From a bacterium (GTDB lineage Bacteria; Cyanobacteriota; Vampirovibrionia; Obscuribacterales; JAKAZS01): a stretch of 53,911 nt of DNA. The stretch spans positions 1 through 53,911 of the forward strand of contig JAKAZS010000008.1 in the NCBI GenBank assembly GCA_021815785.1, read 5' to 3'. A program made the position numbers and the translations under genes. Positions within the stretch are counted from its first letter, which is position 1, and each line of letters opens with the position of its first letter. The notes under the pieces were generated by a model. That model made no database searches, was not told the DNA's origin, and saw nothing but the letters and a program-made list of their open reading frames with translations. Positions 1-8,796 of the stretch are shown here, piece by piece.

Positions 1-20
1 ATCGTGATGGTTTAGCTCAA

Positions 21-55
21 TTTAAAAGTTTATGTATAAAATATAAACTTTTAAA
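21..55. repeat. AT-rich inverted repeat, possible terminator
   Basis: Two perfect 13-base arms (21-33 and 43-55) surround a 9-base loop. The stem has only two G-C pairs and no clear T-run follows. It may terminate a gene ending upstream of the window, but it is too AT-rich to be sure. Confidence 0.4.
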
Positions 56-144
56 TTAACTAATTGCGCTGGCTGTTTAAATAACGGGGTAGTTTTAGGG
101 CTGGGGTAATTAAATTAAAGATTAAATTGTCGTAAATTATTTAA

Positions 145-159
145 AAGCCGACACTTGAC
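145..159 (-). repeat. 15-base intergenic motif, copy 1
   Basis: Read on the minus strand this is GTCAAGTGTCGGCTT. The same 15 bases occur on the plus strand at 14728-14742. Both copies lie in non-coding DNA and are GC-richer than their surroundings. The function is unknown, and a chance match is not excluded. Confidence 0.35.
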
Positions 160-227
160 TATTGTCTTTTTTCATAATTAAAGGTATATTATTAGCTATA
201 TTTAATCATGTTTTCTTTACTATTGAT

Positions 228-1334
228 ATGGCATCCTCATTTTACGATAAACTCCAAGACTCAGATACTTCCTCTAGATTGAATGAGGATATGGTTTTGT
301 GTTTGCAAAACCGTTATGAAATCATTGATTTGATTGGTGGTGGTGGGATGGGAACCATTTATCTGGCTAGTGATTTAAGATTAGGTAAGCGTAAATGCAT
401 TGTTAAAAAATTAAAAGATGATTTTTTTAAAGATGAGGATAAAGAAAAAGCCTTAACCTTTTTTCAAAGAGAAGCCCAGGTTTTAAGTAGTTTGCAACAT
501 CCAAATATTGTCCATGTCTTTGATTTTTTTGAGGAAGATAATAATTATTATTTGATTATGGAATATGTTGAAGGCAAAAATCTCGAAGAGCTTTTATTTG
601 AGAATGGTAAACCTTTTAGTGAAGCCCAGGTTGTAAATTGGGCTAATCAAATCATTGATGTCTTGGTTTATATACATAATCATTATCCTCCGGTTATATA
701 CCGTGATCTTAAGCCAAGTAATATTATGCTTAACGATCAAAAGCGGGTTAAATTAATCGATTTCGGTATTGCTAGACCTTATCATGCAGATGAAGATAAC
801 ACGCATGTGGTATCACAGGGTTATTCACCACCAGAGCAGTATTGGGGAGCTAGCGAGCCAAGGTCCGATTTGTATTCTTTAGGTTGTACGCTTTATTTTT
901 TATTAACTGGCCAAGAGCCTAAAGCTTTACAAGTTTGTTCACCCAAGAATATTAATAATGAAATCTGTGATCATTTGGACTTATTTGTGCAAAGAGCTAC
1001 GGCTCAAGATATTTGGCTTCGGTATCAATCAGCACAGGAAATGCAGGAGGCTTTAGTTCCGCCCCAAAGAGTTAGTAACTTTCCGGCTAAATATAAATCA
1101 ATTTTATTAATAGCCTGTTTAATTTTGTTTTTAGCTGTAATCGCCATTGCCTTTATGGAATTATTAAGTACGCAAAGCCCTGTAAGTACTTCGGCAATTC
1201 CAAACCAGATAAACAATAATAATAGTCTTACTGTCTCTAAGCAAATTGGTAATTATGTCAGTGAAGAAAATAATTTAGATGAACCAGGGGCGTTATTAAT
1301 CAGAGACCCTAAAATATTTAAAAATGCTGATTAA
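228..1334 (+). CDS. Membrane-anchored Ser/Thr protein kinase
   Basis: This is a Hanks-type kinase that transfers ATP phosphate to Ser/Thr of target proteins. From the ATG at 228 it is 368 residues long. The glycine loop GGGGMG is at 37-42 and the ATP-binding lysine is at 60 or 61. The catalytic loop YRDLKPSN has Tyr in place of the usual His, with the catalytic Asp at 160. DFG is at 178-180 and a PPE motif at 201-203. A single membrane span at about 289-311 is followed by a short Asn-rich tail that would lie outside, so the kinase domain is cytoplasmic. The frame is also open from a TTG at 162, and an ATG at 291 with GAGG close upstream still gives a whole kinase domain, so the start is uncertain. 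No substrate can be inferred from the neighbours. Confidence 0.9.
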   Translation: MASSFYDKLQDSDTSSRLNEDMVLCLQNRYEIIDLIGGGGMGTIYLASDLRLGKRKCIVKKLKDDFFKDEDKEKALTFFQREAQVLSSLQHPNIVHVFDFFEEDNNYYLIMEYVEGKNLEELLFENGKPFSEAQVVNWANQIIDVLVYIHNHYPPVIYRDLKPSNIMLNDQKRVKLIDFGIARPYHADEDNTHVVSQGYSPPEQYWGASEPRSDLYSLGCTLYFLLTGQEPKALQVCSPKNINNEICDHLDLFVQRATAQDIWLRYQSAQEMQEALVPPQRVSNFPAKYKSILLIACLILFLAVIAIAFMELLSTQSPVSTSAIPNQINNNNSLTVSKQIGNYVSEENNLDEPGALLIRDPKIFKNAD

Positions 1335-1401
1335 ACGTTTTAGGATCTTAAAAGATTGATCTGTATATTGCGAAATTAAGCCAAAGAATTTTGCAGTGAA
1401 G

Positions 1402-1983
1402 TTATGGACTACCAAAATTAGGAGCTGGGCCGCCGCCGGATCCATTTAGTGGTGGCCTGCCACCCATGGGTGCTCCACCACCACCAGGTCCGCCGCCATT
1501 AGATCCACCACCTGATTGTTGTTGTAAGTGTTGTTGCATTAAAGCAACTAATTTTTCTTTTTGCGGTTGTGTTAAAACACCACGTAAACTTAGGATAAAT
1601 TTAGCATGGAGCATACTTACATCACTGTGAATTTTATTAATTTCTTCTTGACAATGAAGGTATTTATATTCATCAGGATTTGGCTCTAGCGTATATTGTT
1701 TTAATTGGGTAAACCATTGTCCAGCTTCAGCATTTTTAGCTTTTACGGTTTCTTCAAATTGATTGGCCATTTGGCGCATTTTGGTTTCTTGGTCGTTGGT
1801 AATTCCAGCTTCTAAAAATAACTGTAGCGGATCATTGCCACCGCCTCCAACTTGTCCGCCTGGACTTTGAGCAAAGGCTGGGGTCAATATTGAAGTCGTC
1901 AATATTAAACTTAAAGATATTAATTTTTGGCTCCATAAAGAATTAAGATTTTTAGAATATTTGCCAGTTTCAAAAATTGTCAT
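1402..1983 (-). CDS. Spy/CpxP-like periplasmic protein with Gly-rich tail
   Basis: The 193-residue protein has a late-starting signal sequence ending AFA-Q near residue 39, so it should be exported. The middle is a charged helical region containing the LTQPQ pentapeptide, which matches the LTxxQ motif of the Spy/CpxP family of periplasmic chaperone or stress proteins. The last 40 residues are a low-complexity Gly/Pro/Ser tail not typical of Spy. The start is supported by GAGG seven bases upstream of the ATG, and a promoter candidate lies at 2082-2110. It is transcribed alone. Family assignment rests on the motif and helical character and is moderate; the tail could act in wall or surface attachment. 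Confidence 0.65.
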   Translation of the reverse strand: MTIFETGKYSKNLNSLWSQKLISLSLILTTSILTPAFAQSPGGQVGGGGNDPLQLFLEAGITNDQETKMRQMANQFEETVKAKNAEAGQWFTQLKQYTLEPNPDEYKYLHCQEEINKIHSDVSMLHAKFILSLRGVLTQPQKEKLVALMQQHLQQQSGGGSNGGGPGGGGAPMGGRPPLNGSGGGPAPNFGSP

Positions 1984-2081
1984 AAATAACCTCTTGATTG
2001 TAAAAAAAATAAGCTAAATATGATTTTAGCAAAATTTTGTTAAATTAAATTGTTTAAAAGTAAATTTAGTTAATTATTATG

Positions 2082-2110
2082 ATGATGGAAATTACTATTA
2101 ATCTTGTCAA
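2082..2110 (-). promoter_or_regulatory. Sigma-70 type promoter for the Spy-like gene
   Basis: On the minus strand a perfect TTGACA (2105-2110) is followed by a 17-base spacer and CATCAT (2082-2087, 4 of 6 to TATAAT). It would give a leader of roughly 95 bases ahead of the ATG at 1983. Confidence 0.5.
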
Positions 2111-2188
2111 CAGATAAGTGTTTTATTAGTTTACACTGTAATATTTTAGTTTAGGCTATTGGCCTTAGCTTATTAATATGAGTTGATT

Positions 2189-3118
2189 TTATTTTTGTTT
2201 TAGCAAACCAATATTTTCTTCTAAATTATTAGCATCAGAAATACGATTCATTAAACGTAAAAGTGTTAGATAGTTTTCCAGATATTCAATAGTTTTAGGA
2301 TGACGATTGCCATACATGGATTCACAAATATCAATAGCTTGTTTAAGTAAAGTTTCAGCTCTTTGATGTTTACCCATATTACGATAAATAATTGCTAATT
2401 CATTTAAAGTTTGAGCAATTTTAGGATGATTTTCACTGTAATATTTTTGGCGGATTTGTAAAACTCTTCTGATTAAGACTTCGCTATCCTCTAACTGATC
2501 CGTTTCAAAATAAAGTTTGGCTAAGTAATATAGTGTTTCGGAAACCTGTAAATTATCTTCGCCTAAATGTAAAGCTTCAATGTCCGCACACAGCTTCAAA
2601 AGTTCCATAGCTTCAGAAAATTTATGCTGATAGCGATAAGCTAGTGATAAAGTTTTATAGGCGGTTACTAATTTTAGATTATTTGGTGCTAATTGGGAAT
2701 CTAAAATTTCTAAGGCACTTTTGCATAATTCTTCAGCTTTAACAAATTGTTCAAGTCTTATATATAAATCAGCTAAATTTAAATAGGTTTGGGCTACGTC
2801 TAAGTTTTCTTTACCTAATAAATTAATCTGCGATTTTAGTACTTGATTAATAGAATCTTTGGCTTCACTGTATTTGCCCATAGCTTTATAAGCTATGGCT
2901 AGCTGATTATATAAGGCAATTGTTTCAACTCTAGTTAAACTATTGTCTTTTACATCAAGGCAATGGTTTAAAATTGCGATGGCATTTTCAAAATGACTTT
3001 CATAATATTGTGAGGCAGCTGCTTTTAAAGAAAATTCAAAAAATGCAGCTTTGTCTTTTTTTAGTCCTGGCGAATAGGACTTATACGATTTAAGGATCTT
3101 TTCAATGTCTTCAGACAT
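2189..3118 (-). CDS. TPR repeat protein coupled to ppdK
   Basis: This is a roughly 309-residue cytoplasmic protein made almost wholly of tetratricopeptide repeats of the 42-residue kinesin-light-chain type (recurring A..Y...G.Y.EA...). No signal peptide or catalytic domain is visible. The chosen ATG at 3118 lies inside the end of ppdK and shares 8 bases with it, indicating translational coupling; the frame is open a further 19 codons upstream without a good start. TPRs are protein-protein scaffolds. Position third in an operon with PPDK and its regulator suggests it assembles with or modulates that pair, but this is inference from location only. Confidence 0.8.
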   Translation of the reverse strand: MSEDIEKILKSYKSYSPGLKKDKAAFFEFSLKAAASQYYESHFENAIAILNHCLDVKDNSLTRVETIALYNQLAIAYKAMGKYSEAKDSINQVLKSQINLLGKENLDVAQTYLNLADLYIRLEQFVKAEELCKSALEILDSQLAPNNLKLVTAYKTLSLAYRYQHKFSEAMELLKLCADIEALHLGEDNLQVSETLYYLAKLYFETDQLEDSEVLIRRVLQIRQKYYSENHPKIAQTLNELAIIYRNMGKHQRAETLLKQAIDICESMYGNRHPKTIEYLENYLTLLRLMNRISDANNLEENIGLLKQK

Positions 3119-5864
3119 CTTTAGTGACACCTGATTGATTGAATAAAGCAGCCTGAGCCGCAGCAAGCCTAGCAACTGGAACTCTAAATGGTGAGCAACT
3201 TACATAATTTAAGCCAAGCTGATGGGCAAATTGAATTGAAGAAGGGTCACCACCATGTTCACCACAAATCCCTAGTTTTAAATCAGGTCTGGTTTGTAAG
3301 CCATATTCAACAGCTATTTTCATTAATTTACCTACGCCATTTTGATCTAATACTTCAAAGGGATTATCAATTAGGATTTTTTCACGTTTGCCATTTATTT
3401 CAATTCCTTCAAGATAGCGTTGCAGGAATTTTCCTTCAGCGTCATCGCGTGAGTAGGCAAATGTTAATTGAGTTAAATCATTAGTACCAAAACTGAAAAA
3501 TTCAGCATATTGAGCTATTTCATCTGCGGTTACACAAGCTCGGGGCACTTCAATCATCGTGCCAAATTTGTAGGCAATTTCCAGTTTATGTTCTTTCATG
3601 ACGCTAGTAGCTACTTCTTCTAATTGGGTACGAATAACTTTGAGCTCGTTTACATGACCAACTAAAGGTATCATAATTTCGGGGAATACTTTTATGCCGG
3701 TTTTACTAGCTTCACAGGCGGCTTCAAAAATTGCTTGAACTTGCATTTTGTTGATTTCCGGATAAATTAAACCTAATCTACAGCCTCGTAGACCCATCAT
3801 GGGATTACTTTCAGATAAATCTTTGACTCTAGCAATTAAGGCTTGGGTGGCTTTGATTTTGCTTGAATCAGCTTTATTAAGTTTAAGTTCATGTAACTCA
3901 TTGACTAAATCTAAGACTTTAGGCAGAAATTCATGTAAAGGTGGATCTAAAAGGCGAATGGTTACCGGAAATCCGTTCATGGCTTTAAAAATACCAATAA
4001 AATCCTCACGTTGCATTGGTAATAATTTTTCGAGTGCTTGTTCACGTTCTTTAACGTTAGTAGCCAAGATCATTTTAACTACATAAGGCAGGCGTTGAGG
4101 ATCCATGAACATATGTTCCGTCCTGCATAAGCCAATACCTTGGGCACCAAACTTTATGGCAGTTTGAGCATCTTCTGGTGTATCAGCATTTGAACGTATT
4201 GTAAGTACTTTAACTTCATCCGCCCATTTTAAAATTTGGTCAAATTCATGGGTGATTTTAGGCTCGTGTCTATCAATACTGCCATCAAATATTTCACCGG
4301 TAGATCCATCAATTGAAATCAGGTGACCTTTTTTAAAGATTTTGCTGCCTACTTTAAATTCGTGATTATCTAGATCGACTTTAATACTTTCACAACCAGC
4401 TACACAAGGCTTACCCATGCCGCGAGCAACTACAGCAGCATGACTTGTCATGCCACCGCGACTGGTGATTACTCCCTGGCTAGCAACAACACCATGAATA
4501 TCATCAGGGCAGGTTTCATGTCGGACTAAAATCACTTTTTCGTTTTTACTATTTAAAACTTCGGCTTCATCAGGGCAAAAAACTATTTTGCCAATAGCTG
4601 CTCCTGGAGAAGCATTTAAGCCAGTAGCAATTAATTTACCGGATTCAATCGCTATTTCTTTTTGGGCAATATCAAAGCTTGGTAATAATAATTGATTAAG
4701 TTTTAAAGGTTCAATTGACTGAAGTGCTTCTTCTTTGGTGATAATTTTTTCGAATACTAAATCGTAGGCACATTTAACTGCTGCTTGAGCCGTTCTTTTA
4801 GCCTGACGAGTTTGTAAAATGTATAGTTTACCATCTTCAATGGTGAATTCAATATCTTGAACATCACGGTAATGTGTTTCAAGTTTTCTGGCGGTATCAT
4901 TGAGTTCATCATATAAAGCTTTCATTTCATATTGAAGATTAAAGACTTTATTAGGCGTTCTGATACCGGCAACAACATCTTCACCTTGAGCATTAATTAA
5001 ATATTCACCGTAAAGGCTTTTTTCACCAGTGCTAGGATTACGTGTAAAACAAACACCCGTAGCTGAATTGTTATTTAAATTACCAAATACCATTGACTGG
5101 ATATTAACAGCTGTACCAATATTATGATCAATTTTGTTTAGATTACGATAATATATTGCTCGATTATTATTCCATGATTTAAAAACTGCTTCAATAGCCT
5201 TTAATAGTTGATCTTTAGTATCTTGAGGAAAATCAATTTTTGTTTTAGTTTTGAAAATCTGTTTATAAGTACCTACCAGAGTTTCAAGGTCATCGCCGGA
5301 TAATTCTGAATCAACTTTAATTTTACGTTCAAATTTAAGATCATCTAAGGCATCTTCAAATAAATCTTTACTAACGCTAAATACAACATTAGAAAACATT
5401 TGAATAAAGCGGCGGTAACTGTCATAGGCAAATCTTTTGTTATTAGTTAGTTTTGTTAAACCTTTTGCTGTTTCGTCATTTAAGCCTAAATTTAAAATTG
5501 TATCCATCATGCCCGGCATGGAAAATTTAGCACCCGATCGCACTGAAAGTAATAATGGATTATCTACGCTGCCAAGTTTTCTTTGAACTTGATCCTCAAC
5601 TTGTTTTAGTTCGGTTAAAACATCGTTAAATAAGCCTTGAGGTAATTGGCTGTTATTAGCATAATATTCACGACAGACATCAGTCGTTATGGTTAAGCCT
5701 GGTGGTACGTTGCATTTAGCTAAAGTCATTTCTGCTAAACCAGCTCCTTTTCCCCCTAAAATTTCTTTCATTCTCGTTCGATCATTAGCAAAATATTTTG
5801 CGGCATCGGCAAATAGGATAACTTTTTTGGTGGTTTTTTCATTACTTAATGCTGCTTGTAACAT
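3111..5864 (-). CDS. ppdK: Pyruvate, phosphate dikinase
   Basis: This enzyme interconverts pyruvate + ATP + Pi and phosphoenolpyruvate + AMP + PPi (EC 2.7.9.1). At 917 residues it is slightly longer than the typical 870-880. Visible are the N-terminal nucleotide-binding segment GGKGAGLAEM, the swivelling domain motif GGMTSHAAVVARG with catalytic His475, and the C-terminal PEP-binding barrel with catalytic Cys867 in GICGEHGGD. Thr473, two residues before the catalytic His, is the position phosphorylated by PPDK regulatory proteins, and such a regulator is encoded immediately upstream. AAGGAG six bases before the ATG at 5864 sets the start. The gene lies 16 bases after the regulator and overlaps the downstream TPR gene by 8 bases. 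It can serve gluconeogenesis or PPi-linked glycolysis. Confidence 0.97.
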   Translation of the reverse strand: MLQAALSNEKTTKKVILFADAAKYFANDRTRMKEILGGKGAGLAEMTLAKCNVPPGLTITTDVCREYYANNSQLPQGLFNDVLTELKQVEDQVQRKLGSVDNPLLLSVRSGAKFSMPGMMDTILNLGLNDETAKGLTKLTNNKRFAYDSYRRFIQMFSNVVFSVSKDLFEDALDDLKFERKIKVDSELSGDDLETLVGTYKQIFKTKTKIDFPQDTKDQLLKAIEAVFKSWNNNRAIYYRNLNKIDHNIGTAVNIQSMVFGNLNNNSATGVCFTRNPSTGEKSLYGEYLINAQGEDVVAGIRTPNKVFNLQYEMKALYDELNDTARKLETHYRDVQDIEFTIEDGKLYILQTRQAKRTAQAAVKCAYDLVFEKIITKEEALQSIEPLKLNQLLLPSFDIAQKEIAIESGKLIATGLNASPGAAIGKIVFCPDEAEVLNSKNEKVILVRHETCPDDIHGVVASQGVITSRGGMTSHAAVVARGMGKPCVAGCESIKVDLDNHEFKVGSKIFKKGHLISIDGSTGEIFDGSIDRHEPKITHEFDQILKWADEVKVLTIRSNADTPEDAQTAIKFGAQGIGLCRTEHMFMDPQRLPYVVKMILATNVKEREQALEKLLPMQREDFIGIFKAMNGFPVTIRLLDPPLHEFLPKVLDLVNELHELKLNKADSSKIKATQALIARVKDLSESNPMMGLRGCRLGLIYPEINKMQVQAIFEAACEASKTGIKVFPEIMIPLVGHVNELKVIRTQLEEVATSVMKEHKLEIAYKFGTMIEVPRACVTADEIAQYAEFFSFGTNDLTQLTFAYSRDDAEGKFLQRYLEGIEINGKREKILIDNPFEVLDQNGVGKLMKIAVEYGLQTRPDLKLGICGEHGGDPSSIQFAHQLGLNYVSCSPFRVPVARLAAAQAALFNQSGVTKDV

Positions 5865-5880
5865 GGCATTCTCCTTAAAC

Positions 5881-6738
5881 TTACTGACCTAAATATAAAT
5901 AAATTTCTGATGAAATTTCCTCTACCGCCTTAGCTGAAACGTCAATAACATGACATTTTAATTCGCGAAAAATATTTTTAGCGTATCTTACTTCTTGGTT
6001 TATGCGGTCTAAATCCGCATAATCAGCTTGAGAAGATAAGCCCATTATTTGAGCTCGTGTGGAACGAATATCCTGTAATAAATGTGGGTCAATGGATAAA
6101 CCGACTATTTTTGAATTAGAAATTTGATATAAATTAAGTGGTGGTTCAATACCAAACACTAAAGGAATATTGGCCGCCTTTAAGCCATAATGCTGGGCTA
6201 AATACATGCAGTTTGGCGTTTTACTAGTACGTGATACGCCAATTAGAACCACATCTGCCTGTTTGATGCCATCAGGATTTTTGCCATCGTCATATCGTAT
6301 GGCAAAGTCAACTGCTTCAATGCGTTTATAATAGGTTTCATCCATGACATGAAGACGACCTGGGACTGACAATGGCTGTTGATGCGTTAAACTAGTTAAT
6401 TTATCTATTAATTGGCCTAATAAATCTATGCGTTGTATATGATATTTTTCAGTAGCAGCCTCTAGTGTCATTCTGAATTCTGGTAAGACTAAAGTATAAA
6501 CAATAAGGGCGTTTTTATCTTTTATTTCTTCAATCAAAGTTAAGATCTGTTTGCTCGATCTTATCTGGGGCAAGCGATATATGGAAACAGATGAGGGTGG
6601 AAACTGAACAAGACAAGCTCGAGCTACAGCTTCAGCCGTTTCACCACTTGAATCAGACATCGTAAATATTACTAAGCCAATTTTATGTGAGAGGGTCTTA
6701 GGGTTGATTGATGTTGGTGAAATATTAAAATCAGTCAT
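5881..6738 (-). CDS. PPDK regulatory protein (kinase/pyrophosphorylase, DUF299)
   Basis: This belongs to the PpsR/PDRP family, bifunctional enzymes that inactivate PPDK or PEP synthase by ADP-dependent Thr phosphorylation and reactivate it by Pi-dependent dephosphorylation. The 285-residue protein has the family N-terminus SDSSGETAEAVARA and the P-loop GVSRTSKTP followed by the typical YLA. Because it precedes ppdK in the same operon, PPDK rather than PEP synthase is the likely target. No Shine-Dalgarno sequence is evident before the ATG at 6738. A promoter with a palindromic spacer lies about 80 bases upstream. Confidence 0.93.
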   Translation of the reverse strand: MTDFNISPTSINPKTLSHKIGLVIFTMSDSSGETAEAVARACLVQFPPSSVSIYRLPQIRSSKQILTLIEEIKDKNALIVYTLVLPEFRMTLEAATEKYHIQRIDLLGQLIDKLTSLTHQQPLSVPGRLHVMDETYYKRIEAVDFAIRYDDGKNPDGIKQADVVLIGVSRTSKTPNCMYLAQHYGLKAANIPLVFGIEPPLNLYQISNSKIVGLSIDPHLLQDIRSTRAQIMGLSSQADYADLDRINQEVRYAKNIFRELKCHVIDVSAKAVEEISSEIYLYLGQ

Positions 6739-6820
6739 CGGTCAGTGATTTAGCCAAAGATTAGCGCAAATGATAATTGAAAAGAACTTACTAAATTATT
6801 TGTTTTATAATTTATGGTGT

Positions 6821-6850
6821 GTAATATCTCATATGTCTATGAGACTTCAA
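6821..6850 (-). promoter_or_regulatory. Promoter with palindromic spacer, PPDK operon
   Basis: On the minus strand TTGAAG (6845-6850) and TATTAC (6821-6826) are separated by 18 bases. Those 18 bases are exactly a perfect dyad, TCTCAT-N6-ATGAGA (6827-6844). This arrangement suits a repressor or MerR-like activator binding between the -35 and -10. Each hexamer matches consensus at four positions. Confidence 0.45.
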
Positions 6851-6908
6851 TTTATATGATATGTTCTAATATATATATAACTTGAAAAATTAATCATAAA
6901 ATAAGTAT

Positions 6909-6936
6909 CAAAAATCAAGCCTAATTCCTTGGGCTT
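6909..6936 (-). terminator. Weak terminator-like hairpin after the VanX-like gene
   Basis: On the minus strand AAGCC (6932-6936) pairs with GGCTT (6917-6921) around a 10-base loop, followed shortly by five T. The stem is only five pairs, and it lies more than 200 bases past the upstream stop. Confidence 0.3.
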
Positions 6937-7159
6937 CTTGTCAACTTTTGCATCATAGTGATTATTTAAATTACTTAGTCAAGAGCTTGTTATGATAAAT
7001 ATTTAACCTAAAGCTTTTTGGTTTTTAAGTTAGTTTAAATTCATCCGCAATAGTTTTTAGGCTAAAAGTCCAGTTGACAGTTTGTTCCCGACTATAGATC
7101 CTTACTTTATCTAGTCCGTTTAGCAATTATTGTAATTGTTCAGATTAAAAGTGAAACTT

Positions 7160-8014
7160 TTAGGGTTTGAGGCAAGCCCCATAAAAGGCGCCTTTTACTT
7201 TAGCGTAATCCTTTAAATTCATTAACCACATCTGATTTCCCCAGTCATAATGCCACCATTCAAAAGAATAATTGGTAAAACCGGCTTTGATCATTGCATT
7301 ATAAAGAATACGACGATTTTGTTGAGCTAACAAACTCGATAAATTGTTGATCGGGTTGTTTTCATAATAACAAGTATGACTAATCTCATTTGGGTCATCA
7401 AAAATCCCGCCCATATAAGCTAATTCACCGGTTTTAGTTGATTGTAGAGTTAGATCAACACTGGCGCCAGTTGAATGCGTAAACCAGGTTAAATCGTTGT
7501 GTATGGAAAAATCTTGAGGATTAGAGCAGTAATTGGCGGCAAAATCTTCACATTGGGCTTTGGAAAAATTTGGGTGATTAGTTTTAGCATAATTAAGAAA
7601 AAACTGCCATAATTCATTTTGTAATTTATAGCTACGAAAGCCATCGAGGATAAACACATTGAGTTTATAAGGTTTAAGATATTCATTTACCTGTTTAAGC
7701 TTCTTTGTAACCGTTTTGCGTAAATAAATATCGTCACTCGAGCCATGCAGCCTTTGATTATAAGGAAAATTTAGTCCGGTAGGTGAATTGTAATATGACA
7801 GCCCTTTAAGTTTTGCTGTTTTAATATTAATTAGTTTTTCGGTGAATTTAGGATTTTTATAATCTAAGGCAATTATATGATAATTATTAGTTGTTTTGCC
7901 ATTAGCAGTTATTGGTATGGCTGTATTTTTTAAATTATCCCCCCAAGAAGCCAGCGCAAGGTTTGAACAAAAACTTGTCAATAAAACTAGTGTTAAAAAT
8001 TTTGGGGGTTTCAT
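7160..8014 (-). CDS. Secreted VanX-like D-Ala-D-Ala dipeptidase (M15)
   Basis: This is a zinc metallopeptidase of the M15D (VanX/DdpX) family that splits D-Ala-D-Ala. The 284-residue protein has a signal peptide ending near LALA-S. The zinc site SxHxxGxxxD appears as THSTGASVD (His180, Asp187), with the EWWHY motif carrying Glu252 and His255, and FRSY (Arg127) matches the substrate-side Arg of VanX. Export points to release of D-Ala from wall turnover products for nutrition rather than to vancomycin resistance, since no vanH/vanA partners are nearby and a normal ddl lies 3 kb away. No Shine-Dalgarno sequence is seen before the ATG. The gene appears monocistronic. Confidence 0.88.
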   Translation of the reverse strand: MKPPKFLTLVLLTSFCSNLALASWGDNLKNTAIPITANGKTTNNYHIIALDYKNPKFTEKLINIKTAKLKGLSYYNSPTGLNFPYNQRLHGSSDDIYLRKTVTKKLKQVNEYLKPYKLNVFILDGFRSYKLQNELWQFFLNYAKTNHPNFSKAQCEDFAANYCSNPQDFSIHNDLTWFTHSTGASVDLTLQSTKTGELAYMGGIFDDPNEISHTCYYENNPINNLSSLLAQQNRRILYNAMIKAGFTNYSFEWWHYDWGNQMWLMNLKDYAKVKGAFYGACLKP

Positions 8015-8148
8015 AATTTATTAAGTAGAAAACTTAGATAAGCATTAATTTTTTTATTAATCTTGTTTAATTGACCTAAAATAATTTAACTGCAATCAGA
8101 TTAAATTGCTAAATGCATAACTAATTAGTTTAATTTAAGGAGTTTATC

Positions 8149-8682
8149 ATGGATTTAAAACATGTACAAGTAGCTATATTACTTGGTCCCCAATTCGAGG
8201 ATCGTGAAGTTACTTATCCCTATTACCGCCTTTTAGAAACCAACGCAAGTGTTAAATTACTGGGAATTGGTGAACAAACTTATACCGGTAAGTATGGAAT
8301 ACCTTTAAATGTAGATGGCCAATGTGCTGATTATGTTAATCGTCAATTTGATCTGGTTATTATTCCTGGCGGATTTGCTCCGGATAAGATAAGAGCCAAT
8401 CAATCAGCTTTAGACATAGTTCGTTATGCCAATGACCATAAGGCTGTTGTTGCAGCTATATGTCATGGTGCCTGGGTTTTAGCTTCAGCTAATATTGTTA
8501 AAGGGAAAAAAATAACTTGTTATGAAAATATTAAAGATGATGTTATTAATGCTGGTGCTAAGTGGCTGGATCAAGAAGTTGTGGTAGATGGTAATTTGGT
8601 TACTTCCCGTAAACCAGATGATTTGCCTGCATTCTGTCGTGAAATAATTAAATTATTACAATTAGCGAAAGTTAAAGCTTAG
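8149..8682 (+). CDS. DJ-1/PfpI family protein (C56-like)
   Basis: The 177-residue cytoplasmic protein has the flavodoxin-like PfpI fold. The nucleophile elbow AAICHGAW carries the conserved Cys, and the partner Glu is in GPQFEDREVTYP near residue 17. Members act as chaperones, glyoxalases, amidases or protein/nucleotide deglycases, and sequence alone does not choose among these. AAGGAG six bases before the ATG fixes the start. It is followed by an aldo/keto reductase 114 bases downstream on the same strand, so both may serve carbonyl detoxification; that link is inferred. Confidence 0.9.
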   Translation: MDLKHVQVAILLGPQFEDREVTYPYYRLLETNASVKLLGIGEQTYTGKYGIPLNVDGQCADYVNRQFDLVIIPGGFAPDKIRANQSALDIVRYANDHKAVVAAICHGAWVLASANIVKGKKITCYENIKDDVINAGAKWLDQEVVVDGNLVTSRKPDDLPAFCREIIKLLQLAKVKA

Positions 8683-8796
8683 GTTAATATAATTAATTTC
8701 ATTATATCGGTGATGATGAGAAAACCCCTATCGGTTTATTAATATATTTTAAATGATTTATTTATAAATATTTTTTACAAAAAAGGAGAAGTTAGT

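Larger units (their letters stand above)
6739..7159. other. 421-base intergenic region
   Basis: It separates the VanX-like gene from the PPDK operon, all on the minus strand. It holds the operon promoter (6821-6850) and a weak minus-strand terminator-like hairpin (6909-6936). The remainder (about 6940-7159) shows no ORF, tRNA or riboswitch that can be recognised. Confidence 0.6.

Noticed and set aside
7074-7098. TTGACA followed by TATAGA on the plus strand
   Set aside because: The spacer is only 13 bases and no plus-strand gene follows closely.
7160-8014. Vancomycin resistance gene
   Set aside because: No vanH, vanA or regulatory pair is present; the export signal fits nutrient or wall recycling better.
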